A stretch of 5,383 nt of DNA. It comes from Verrucomicrobia subdivision 3 bacterium UBA7542 (lineage in GTDB: Bacteria; Verrucomicrobiota; Verrucomicrobiia; Limisphaerales; UBA11358). The stretch covers positions 1,255-6,637 of the forward strand of contig DLMG01000202.1 of NCBI GenBank assembly GCA_002479245.1, read 5' to 3'. Below are positions 1 through 5,383 of this stretch, in pieces (within the stretch, counting starts at the first letter, position 1; each line of letters begins with the position of its first letter). A program made the translations under genes and the position numbers. The notes under the pieces are model-generated. The model was given only the letters and a program-made list of their open reading frames with translations, did not search any database and had not been told where the DNA came from.

Positions 1-692
1 GCCTTCACCTGCCGATGCCGCGCGAATAATTCCTCCAACGCCGCCGTATCCTTCAAGCCCGTCGTGCCGCCGGGCGCTTGCAGGTTGTGATGGCAAACGA
101 CCAGGGCCGGTTTGTCCGGGCGCAAATCCAATTCGCGCGCCAGCCAGTCAAGTTGCACGGAGCCGGCCTCGCCGGGCGCGGTGTCGGTGACCTCCAGCGA
201 ATCAAGCAGAAACCAGTTCGCGCGGTCACTGGCAAAAACCGTGGCCTGCCGATGCAACCTGGAACTCTGCTTTGTCACATCGCGTGGAAAAGCCTGCCAG
301 AAATTTTCGCGCTCATCATGGTTGCCGAGGGAAAGATGAATGGGCGCCAACGCGCGGACGGGTTCGATCAACTTTCCGAATGTCCCGTAATCACCCGGCC
401 GGCCGGACTCAAACGCGAGGTCGCCGTTTACGATGACCGTGGCGGGCTTCACCGGCCACGCGGCGAGTTCGCGCACGCAGGCGGCGAGATTGTCCGCCAT
501 GTTGACGTTGCTGTGTTTCAGCGCGGCATCCGCGGCGATGTGCGTGTCGGAGAAAAAAGCGAAGGTGTTTTTGTCCCGCGATTTGCCAAAAAGCCCGGCA
601 TGGCTTTGGGGTACGAGGGCAAAGGCGGCACCGGCGAGCGCAGCGCGTTTCAGAAAATCACGACGCGTGAGTTGCGGCAGCAGAACGGGCAT
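1..692 (-). CDS. Tat-exported calcineurin-like metallophosphoesterase, 5' part (3' end outside window)
   Basis: Reading the minus strand from ATG at 692 gives 230 uninterrupted codons to the left edge. The N-terminus has a twin-arginine signal, T-R-R-D-F-L-K at residues 9-15, then a hydrophobic stretch A-A-L-A-G-A-A-F-A-L (17-26) and a probable cleavage site after S-H-A (30-32), so the enzyme is expected to be folded in the cytoplasm and exported. Metallophosphoesterase motifs follow in order: S-D-T-H-I (48-52), N-G-D-L-A (89-93), G-N-H-D (123-126) and V-C-H-H-N (199-203). These supply the usual two-metal ligands; the last G-H-x-H motif should lie past the edge. The family hydrolyses phosphomonoesters or phosphodiesters, and the substrate cannot be told here. 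No other ATG or GTG start lies in frame before the upstream stop near 741. It is divergent from the plus-strand cluster and looks like a resident chromosomal gene with high GC. Confidence 0.9.
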   Translation of the reverse strand, partial: MPVLLPQLTRRDFLKRAALAGAAFALVPQSHAGLFGKSRDKNTFAFFSDTHIAADAALKHSNVNMADNLAACVRELAAWPVKPATVIVNGDLAFESGRPGDYGTFGKLIEPVRALAPIHLSLGNHDERENFWQAFPRDVTKQSSRLHRQATVFASDRANWFLLDSLEVTDTAPGEAGSVQLDWLARELDLRPDKPALVVCHHNLQAPGGTTGLKDTAALEELFARHRQVK

Positions 693-698
693 GGGGCG

Positions 699-727
699 AG
701 CATAAATAAATTGTCCGCACCGTTCAA
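699..727 (-). promoter_or_regulatory. possible sigma70-like promoter for the metallophosphoesterase
   Basis: On the minus strand TTGAAC (727-722) and TATGCT (704-699) are separated by 17 bases, each matching the consensus at four of six positions. The -10 box ends only six bases before the ATG at 692, so a transcript from here would be almost leaderless. Short A/T-rich stretches give such matches by chance, so this is a weak call. Confidence 0.22.
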
Positions 728-739
728 CCGGCTTAATTT
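711..739 (+). promoter_or_regulatory. possible promoter for the plus-strand cluster
   Basis: TTGTCC (711-716) and TAATTT (734-739) are 17 bases apart. The -10 match is poor (three of six). The site overlaps the candidate minus-strand promoter, so the two would compete for polymerase. It is the only A/T-rich, non-coding stretch before the plus-strand genes, which is the main reason to place a promoter here. Confidence 0.2.
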
Positions 740-749
740 GCTAAATCAA

Positions 750-812
750 ATGACCGCCGCTGAATTCAAAAAGAAATGGTCGCGCTACCAAGACAAGGAA
801 TTTTCCGCCTAA
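750..812 (+). pseudogene. 20-codon remnant or leader resembling the N-terminus of a type IIG/IIL-like DNA methyltransferase
   Basis: ATG at 750 opens a 20-residue peptide containing M-T-A-A-E-F-K-K-K-W-S-R-Y-Q and K-E-F-S-A, then TAA at 810-812. From family memory, class I SAM-dependent methyltransferases of fused restriction-modification enzymes often begin M-T-x-x-E-F-K-x-K-W-x-R-x-Q-G-K-E-x-S-A-Y-Q-E-H-F. Here the frame stops exactly where the conserved Tyr is expected, and nothing downstream resembles the rest of that family. The peptide is in the same frame as the helicase gene, whose ATG comes one codon after the stop. It could be a deletion scar, a leader peptide that couples translation, or a chance likeness. 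No clear Shine-Dalgarno sequence precedes it. Confidence 0.45.
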
Positions 813-815
813 CTC

Positions 816-3800
816 ATGACTTCAATCCTTGAACTTTTTGGCAAACTCAGCCCGGACGAACACCGGCGTGGGCGTCAATTTGAGCGCATCTGCAAATGGT
901 TTCTTGAGAACGACCCCGAATATAAGTGCGTAATAAAACGTGTTTGGCTTTGGGACGATTGGCCGGGCCGGTGGGGAAGGGATAAAGGAATAGACCTTAT
1001 CGCAGAAACTGTTGATGAAAAATTTTGGGCCGTCCAGTCCAAAGCTTACGCACTGAACCACTCCGTCACAAAAAGAGATTTCGACAAGTTCTTCAGCGAA
1101 TCCTCACGGAAGATTATTTCCTATCGCCTGATGATTGCCACGGCAGCAGAATTCGGTCACAACGCCAAGGAAGTCATCCAAGGACAGGAAAAACCAGTTG
1201 GCACACTGCTCTTCTCTGACCTCAAGAATCGCAAGCTGAACTGGCCTTCATCGCCAGACAAGCTTGTTGCCAAGCAGGAGAAACCAAACAAACCACGGCG
1301 AGACCAAAAACGGGCGATTGCCAATGTTGTCCATGGATTCCAGACACATGAGAGCGGTCAACTCATTCGTGCTTGCGGCACTGGCAAGACACTGATTGGG
1401 CTGCGAGCTGCCGAGGCGATAGAATCGCAACGCACGCTCGTCCTCGTGCCTTCGATCTCTCTGGTATCGCAAATGTTGCGCGAGTGGACTAAAAACGGCC
1501 TCCGCCCGTTCCGTTTTTTGCCTGTTTGCTCCCACGAGATTAAAGGCGAAGACCATCTCGTCATCCATGTAAGCCAGTTGGGAGTGCCAGCCACGACAAA
1601 CCCATCCGAGATTGCCAAGTTTATGCGGGGAACGGGGCGGCGTGTCGTCTTCTCGACCTATCAGTCCACCCCACAAGTTGCGCTGGCGTTCAAGCAGCAC
1701 AAACTTAAACCGTTTGATTTGGTCATCGCTGATGAGGCTCACCGTTGCGCCGGGATGAACGATGGCGCGTTCGCCACCATTCTTGACTCGCAGGCAATCC
1801 ACGCCCGAAAACGGTTGTTCATGACTGCCACGCCGCGCATCTTTTCAGAGGCGTCCAAGTCACGGGCAGATTCGATGGGGTCGGAATTGGTTTCGATGGA
1901 CAACAAACAAGTTTTCGGCCCGGTCTTCCACGAACTTAAATTCTCTGATGCCATTCGCCTCAAGCTGCTGACCGACTACCGCGTGGAAATTATCGGCGTG
2001 GATGACCCGTTGTATCGGCAGTATGCCGAGCAAGGCGTGTTCGTGACGCTGGACGGCAAAACCATTACTGATGCCCGCACACTCGCGAGCCATATCGCCG
2101 TGGCCAAGGCGATTAAAAAGTATGACCTGCGCCGCATCATCACCTTTCATGGCCGAGTCGCCCGCGCCCGTGATTTTGCCGACCAATTTCCGCAATTCAT
2201 CCGTTGGATGCCAAAGGCTGACATCCCTTCCGGCCAGATTTGGACAGAACTGATTTCCGGTGACATGGCCAGCAATAAACGCGATGCCATACTCGACCGG
2301 CTCCGCGAGGTTCAACCGCCTGCCCGTGGCCTTGTGACCAACGCCCGTTGCCTCAGCGAAGGCATTGACGTTCAGGCGTTGGACGGCGTGGCGTTCATTG
2401 ACCCGAAAGAATCGCAGGTGGACATCATTCAAGCCGTGGGGCGCGCCATCCGCAAAGCCGAACGCAAGCGGCACGGCATCATCATCCTGCCCGTTTATAT
2501 TTCCAGCGATGAGGACGAGGAAAAGACGCTGGAAGATTCCTCGTTCAAGCAAGTCTGGCGTGTTCTCCGCGCCCTGCGCTCGCACGACGACCAGTTGGCC
2601 AGTGAACTGGATAATTTGCGGACGAACCTTGGCAAACGGGGAAAAGTCCGTGCCAATTTGCCCGCGAAGATAAACATCAATCTGCCCACTCGGCTCAATG
2701 CAAAATTTGCCGATGCGTTTTATCTTCGAACCGTCAGGGCGATAACGCCACTACCACCATTAACCGAAGACCAAATCCTTCAGTGGGCCGATGTGCATTA
2801 TGGGAAAACCCGCCAATGGCCAAAGATAAAGTCTGGCGACGTGATGGGCGCACCCGGTGAGAGATGGGAAATAATTGGCAAGGCACTCTACGAAGGACGG
2901 CGCGGCTTGCCCGGCGGCTCTTCGTTGGCACAACTGTTGGCAGAGAAGCGAGGTGTCCGAAACACAGGTGCTTTACCGAACCTGACCATTGCGCAAATTC
3001 TCAAATGGGCAGATGCACACCACCAGAAAACCGGAGAGTGGCCGATAATAAACTCTGGTGACGTGCTGGACGCACTTGGTGAGAAATGGCAAAACGTCCA
3101 AGCCGCACTCGACAGGGGGAATCGTGGCTTGCCCGGCGGCTCTTCACTGGCACAACTGCTGGCGGAGAAGCGAGGTGTCCGAAACCATTTGTCTCTTCCC
3201 GACTTGACCATTAAGCAGATTCTAAAATGGGCTGATGTGCATCACAAAAAAAGCGGACAATGGCCGAATCGAACGTCTAGCACTGTGCTGGGCGCACCCG
3301 GCGAAAAGTGGTTAAATATCAATGCAGCCCTCAGACTAGGTCTTCGCGGACTCCCCGGCTGTTCCTCGCTGGCACAACTGCTGGACGAGAAACGAGGCGT
3401 CCGAAACGACAAGACTCTTCCACGCTTAACTATTGAGCAGATTCTAAAATGGGTGGACGCTCATCATCAGAAAACCCGCGATTGGCCTTCCCAAAAGTCT
3501 GGAGCGGTGCTGGGTTCACCCAATGAGACCTGGGCGCTGATCGCCGGGGCGCTATCCAAGGGGCGGCGCGGCTTGCCCGGCGGCTCTTCACTGGGACAAC
3601 TGTTGGCAAAGAACCGAGGCTACCGGAATAAAAAAAATCTTCCAGAACTGACGATTAAGCAGATTCTAAAATGGGCAGATGCTCACCACCAAAAATTCGG
3701 CCAATGGCCGAAAGAAGAATCCGGTGATGTGTTGGGCACAACCGGTGAAAAATGGGGAGCTATAAGCCTTTCGCTTTCACAAGGGCATCGCGGTTTGCCC

Positions 3801-4295
3801 GGCGGCTCTTCGCTGGCACAACTGCTCGGAGAGCAGCGAGGAGTGCGGAATGTAAAGACTCTCCAGCGCCTGACAATTAAGCAGATTCTAAAATGGGTTG
3901 ATGTGCATCACCAAAAAACCGGCCAATGGCCGAACCTAAAGTCTGGCGCAGTGCTGAGTGACCCCAGCGAGACATGGGCATTAGTCGCCGGGTCGCTGTC
4001 CAAGGGGCGGCGCGGCTTGCCCGGCGGTTCTTCACTTCCAAAACTATTGGCGGAGAAGCGAGGCGTCCGAAACACAGGCGCACTTCCAGACCTGACTATT
4101 AAGCAGATTCTTGAATGGGCTAATGCTCATCACCAGAAAACTAGGGAGTGGCCAAAAAGAAATTCTGGTGACGTGCTTGGCGCACCCGGTGAGACATGGG
4201 CAATTGTTGCTGGTGCACTTTTCAAAGGACGTCGCGGCCTGCCGGGCGGTTCTTCACTGGCAAAGTTGCTGGCCGAGAAACGTCCAGCAAAATAA
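816..4295 (+). CDS. Mrr-like nuclease / SF2 helicase (type ISP, LlaGI-like) with seven C-terminal 74-residue repeats
   Basis: This 1159-residue protein is predicted to be an ATP-driven DNA translocase with a nuclease head. Residues 1-130 look like a Mrr-type PD-(D/E)xK domain: E23 in G-R-Q-F-E-R, D60 in K-G-I-D-L and Q74-S-K76 in A-V-Q-S-K-A. The helicase core has Q164, Walker A A-C-G-T-G-K-T (186-192), motif Ia near V-P-S-I-S-L (211-216), D-E-A-H (306-309), M-T-A-T-P-R (336-341), I-T-F-H-G-R (442-447), S-E-G-I-D-V (514-519) and Q-A-V-G-R-A-I-R-K (539-547). A linker (548-648) leads to seven repeats (649-1159). Type ISP enzymes such as LlaGI continue into a methyltransferase and a target-recognition domain; none is present. 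Related actinobacterial helicases instead end in HA repeats, so this array sits where a DNA-binding module is expected. The start fits the family N-terminus. The best upstream AAGGAA (795-800) is far from the ATG, so reinitiation after the 812 stop is plausible. A defence role is inferred. Confidence 0.9.
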   Translation: MTSILELFGKLSPDEHRRGRQFERICKWFLENDPEYKCVIKRVWLWDDWPGRWGRDKGIDLIAETVDEKFWAVQSKAYALNHSVTKRDFDKFFSESSRKIISYRLMIATAAEFGHNAKEVIQGQEKPVGTLLFSDLKNRKLNWPSSPDKLVAKQEKPNKPRRDQKRAIANVVHGFQTHESGQLIRACGTGKTLIGLRAAEAIESQRTLVLVPSISLVSQMLREWTKNGLRPFRFLPVCSHEIKGEDHLVIHVSQLGVPATTNPSEIAKFMRGTGRRVVFSTYQSTPQVALAFKQHKLKPFDLVIADEAHRCAGMNDGAFATILDSQAIHARKRLFMTATPRIFSEASKSRADSMGSELVSMDNKQVFGPVFHELKFSDAIRLKLLTDYRVEIIGVDDPLYRQYAEQGVFVTLDGKTITDARTLASHIAVAKAIKKYDLRRIITFHGRVARARDFADQFPQFIRWMPKADIPSGQIWTELISGDMASNKRDAILDRLREVQPPARGLVTNARCLSEGIDVQALDGVAFIDPKESQVDIIQAVGRAIRKAERKRHGIIILPVYISSDEDEEKTLEDSSFKQVWRVLRALRSHDDQLASELDNLRTNLGKRGKVRANLPAKININLPTRLNAKFADAFYLRTVRAITPLPPLTEDQILQWADVHYGKTRQWPKIKSGDVMGAPGERWEIIGKALYEGRRGLPGGSSLAQLLAEKRGVRNTGALPNLTIAQILKWADAHHQKTGEWPIINSGDVLDALGEKWQNVQAALDRGNRGLPGGSSLAQLLAEKRGVRNHLSLPDLTIKQILKWADVHHKKSGQWPNRTSSTVLGAPGEKWLNINAALRLGLRGLPGCSSLAQLLDEKRGVRNDKTLPRLTIEQILKWVDAHHQKTRDWPSQKSGAVLGSPNETWALIAGALSKGRRGLPGGSSLGQLLAKNRGYRNKKNLPELTIKQILKWADAHHQKFGQWPKEESGDVLGTTGEKWGAISLSLSQGHRGLPGGSSLAQLLGEQRGVRNVKTLQRLTIKQILKWVDVHHQKTGQWPNLKSGAVLSDPSETWALVAGSLSKGRRGLPGGSSLPKLLAEKRGVRNTGALPDLTIKQILEWANAHHQKTREWPKRNSGDVLGAPGETWAIVAGALFKGRRGLPGGSSLAKLLAEKRPAK
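2760..4292 (+). repeat. seven in-frame tandem repeats, exact 222-bp period (74 residues)
   Basis: Units start at 2760, 2982, 3204, 3426, 3648, 3870 and 4092. The first six are 222 bp each with no insertion or deletion, and the last stops after 67 residues. The consensus runs L-T-I-K-Q-I-L-K-W-A-D-A-H-H-Q-K-T-G-x-W-P, then x3-S-G-x-V-L, then E-x-W followed by a variable helix, then G-x-R-G-L-P-G-G-S-S-L-A-Q-L-L-A-E-K-R-G-V-R-N and a short linker. Each unit looks like three short helices. The spacing of W, G and W-P recalls the HA domain of helicases, but the sequence is not the same. I recall similar repeats from planctomycete and verrucomicrobial proteins of unknown function. Units 3 to 6 share an identical 18-base stretch, AGCAGATTCTAAAATGGG, beginning at 3214, 3436, 3658 and 3880. 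Confidence 0.95.
3204..4091 (+). repeat. higher-order duplication: units 3-4 and units 5-6 form a two-unit pattern
   Basis: Within the array, units 4 and 6 share W-V-D (not W-A-D), E-T-W-A-L-(I/V)-A-G and L-S-K-G-R-R-G-L, while units 3 and 5 share W-A-D and G-E-K-W. The alternation suggests that a 444-bp pair was copied (3204-3647 and 3648-4091). Unit 7 carries a unit 4/6-like second half (E-T-W-A-I-V-A-G), and units 1 and 6 share the linker T-G-A-L-P, so later exchange between units is also likely. Confidence 0.6.
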
Positions 4296-4302
4296 AACAC
4301 GC

Positions 4303-4307
4303 GGGGA
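4303..4307 (+). promoter_or_regulatory. ribosome binding site that fixes the start of the trypsin-like gene
   Basis: GGGGA lies seven bases before ATG at 4315, a good Shine-Dalgarno distance. The reading frame is open further up to an ATG at 4111, but that part overlaps the last helicase repeat in another frame, so 4315 is preferred. Confidence 0.6.
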
Positions 4308-4314
4308 ATTATTT

Positions 4315-5301
4315 ATGGCATCGAAAAAAATCGACGAAACAGCACGCAAGCAGCTTGGCATCATCTTAAACCCAAAAAATCTTCTCAAGACGGTTGCGTC
4401 GCAATTTCCTGGCGCTTCAGCAGGGGTGGAGATTCTCAATCAGCTTCAAGGCAAACGAGTAGATGACCGCCTGAATGTTCTGGAAGGAACAGATGCCCAG
4501 TTGCTGACCAAGCTGCAAAAGTTGGAACAGCCTGCAACAGCGACACCGCCGGTTTATGGTTGGCCGACTGCGGTTGGAGAATATCGGAGGCGAATTGTTG
4601 AGTTTGCCGTGGTTTACGACGGAGGGTATCACGATGGAGCACATCGTGGTCAGGAATTGGTGCAACCGGTGGCCCATGGCTGTTTTGTCGGTGCCAATGA
4701 AGTCCTGACATGCAGTGAGGCGTTAAAACTCGCCCAAGGAGTTGCGCGGGAAAAATCCGGAAGCCTCATTATTCTTTCCAGTTTTATCCGGTATCAATTT
4801 GCTGGCGAAGCGCCAGATGAGTTTTCTGGTCTGATCACTTGCCGGATCACTGGCAAGGATGACAAGTCGCAGTTGAAAATGGATGAAGTTTGGAAAAAGC
4901 ATGGAATAAACCGGGTGTTTGAACCAATCCAATCACCAATCAAATTTTCACTCACAACTTGGGTTGGCGAGGAAATTGGATTTGTTCATTCTGGGGAGGC
5001 GAAAGATGCAAGCGGGTTGGATTCATTTTCACCGCTGCAATTTGATACCGCCATCATTTCTCACATCAGAAAATCGAACGACAAAGGAATGAAAAGTTTT
5101 GTGACCAATGTCCTGCCCGGACGGGTTGAGCGCGCTGGCTCCCCTGTATTTCAAAGCGACGGCACACTACTTGGCGTAATTGCGGATACCGAAAGTTATC
5201 CTTCAGACGCCGGTCGTCGTGCAATCGTGAAGTCGCTGCTTGGCCATCCACTTTTTATGAACAGAGAAATGGAGCGGCGTTCGGAAAAGGGTCAGTCTTG
5301 A
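4315..5301 (+). CDS. trypsin-like protein with degenerate catalytic triad (putative pseudo-protease)
   Basis: This 328-residue protein has no signal peptide or membrane segment, so it should be cytoplasmic. Residues 1-75 are helical, and L44-L70 with its spaced Leu residues may form a short coiled coil. From about residue 110 the pattern of a trypsin-like (chymotrypsin-fold) domain appears. H-G-C-F-V-G-A-N-E-V-L-T-C-S-E-A (121-136) matches the block that normally ends T-A/C-A-H, but Glu135 stands where His is expected. F-D-T-A-I-I (243-248) keeps the Asp. R-A-G-S-P-V-F (273-279) matches the G-x-S-G-S/G-P block with Ala274 where the Ser is expected. If aligned correctly it cannot hydrolyse peptides by the usual route and may bind peptides or partners. 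It lies 19 bp after the helicase on the same strand, so co-transcription is likely. Trypsin-like domains recur beside bacterial conflict genes. The fold call is moderate. Confidence 0.72.
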   Translation: MASKKIDETARKQLGIILNPKNLLKTVASQFPGASAGVEILNQLQGKRVDDRLNVLEGTDAQLLTKLQKLEQPATATPPVYGWPTAVGEYRRRIVEFAVVYDGGYHDGAHRGQELVQPVAHGCFVGANEVLTCSEALKLAQGVAREKSGSLIILSSFIRYQFAGEAPDEFSGLITCRITGKDDKSQLKMDEVWKKHGINRVFEPIQSPIKFSLTTWVGEEIGFVHSGEAKDASGLDSFSPLQFDTAIISHIRKSNDKGMKSFVTNVLPGRVERAGSPVFQSDGTLLGVIADTESYPSDAGRRAIVKSLLGHPLFMNREMERRSEKGQS

Positions 5302-5349
5302 ATGGCCAAGTGTCAGCGCATGTAGGTCAGCATTTTGGCGATTGTCTCA

Positions 5350-5383
5350 ATGAGTGTGGCGCAAACTGAATTCTTCAACGACA
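5350..5383 (+). CDS. possible 5' end of a further plus-strand gene (cut by window edge)
   Basis: ATG at 5350 begins M-S-V-A-Q-T-E-F-F-N-D and stays open to the right edge. In the same frame a TTG at 5335 is an alternative start; the upstream stop is TAG at 5323-5325. No strong ribosome binding site is visible, and eleven codons are too few to name a family. It would follow the trypsin-like gene after 48 bp in the same direction, as a third cluster member. The 5302-5349 stretch otherwise shows no hairpin terminator. Confidence 0.3.
   Translation, partial: MSVAQTEFFND

Noticed and set aside
78..749. Long plus-strand open frame that ends at 812
   Set aside because: It is the antisense shadow of the phosphoesterase gene, whose minus-strand protein has a Tat signal and four family motifs. 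Only the last 20 codons (750-812) lie outside that gene and are treated separately.
1860..2585. 241-codon minus-strand open frame opposite the helicase core
   Set aside because: The plus strand here encodes the conserved helicase motifs; the antisense protein shows no recognisable motif.
2760..4292. CRISPR array or non-coding satellite
   Set aside because: The 222-bp period is too long for CRISPR, there is no repeat/spacer pattern, and the period is an exact multiple of three that preserves protein sequence.
4111..4314. N-terminal extension of the trypsin-like gene to an ATG at 4111
   Set aside because: This part lies inside the last helicase repeat in another frame and has no ribosome binding site; ATG 4315 has GGGGA at good spacing and gives a sensible N-terminus.
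4838..4857. Inverted repeat CTTGCC ... GGCAAG with an 8-base loop
   Set aside because: It has only six pairs, lies inside the trypsin-like coding region and has no T-run, so a terminator or attenuator role is not supported.
5291..5330. Three GTCAG copies (5291, 5312, 5326) as an operator or attachment repeat
   Set aside because: Five-base copies with uneven spacing of 21 and 14 are expected by chance.

Overview
The window joins the start of an ordinary exported-enzyme gene (left, minus strand) to what looks like a small defence-type gene cluster (centre and right, plus strand). The organism is not named by any marker gene. The best guess is a free-living bacterium of the PVC group (Verrucomicrobiota or Planctomycetota). 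That rests on the Tat-exported phosphoesterase style and on a C-terminal repeat type (W-A-D-x-H-H ... R-G-L-P-G-G-S-S-L) that I associate from memory with such genomes. It is an inference.

Layout. Positions 1-692 (minus) hold the first 230 codons of a Tat-exported metallophosphoesterase that runs off the left edge. Positions 693-749 are a short divergent control region. Positions 750-812 hold a 20-codon reading frame that resembles the first residues of type IIG/IIL-like DNA methyltransferases and stops abruptly; it is probably a truncated remnant or leader. Positions 816-4295 encode an 1159-residue protein: an N-terminal Mrr-like PD-(D/E)xK nuclease, a complete superfamily 2 helicase/translocase of the type ISP (LlaGI-like, COG4889-like) kind, and a C-terminal array of seven 74-residue repeats with an exact 222-bp period. 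No methyltransferase domain is attached. Positions 4315-5301 encode a 328-residue protein with a helical N-terminus and a trypsin-like fold in which the catalytic His and Ser both appear replaced. A further gene may begin at 5350 and leave the right edge.

How it may work together. The helicase-nuclease would use ATP to move along DNA and cut it, with the repeat array in the place where related actinobacterial proteins carry helicase-associated (HA) repeats, so it probably contacts DNA or a partner. The adjacent pseudo-protease follows after 19 bp in the same direction and is probably co-transcribed. Sampled base composition falls from about 70% GC inside the phosphoesterase (121-180) to about 40% GC in the pseudo-protease (4861-4920), which fits acquired DNA beside resident DNA. 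A role in phage or plasmid defence is inferred from the architecture.
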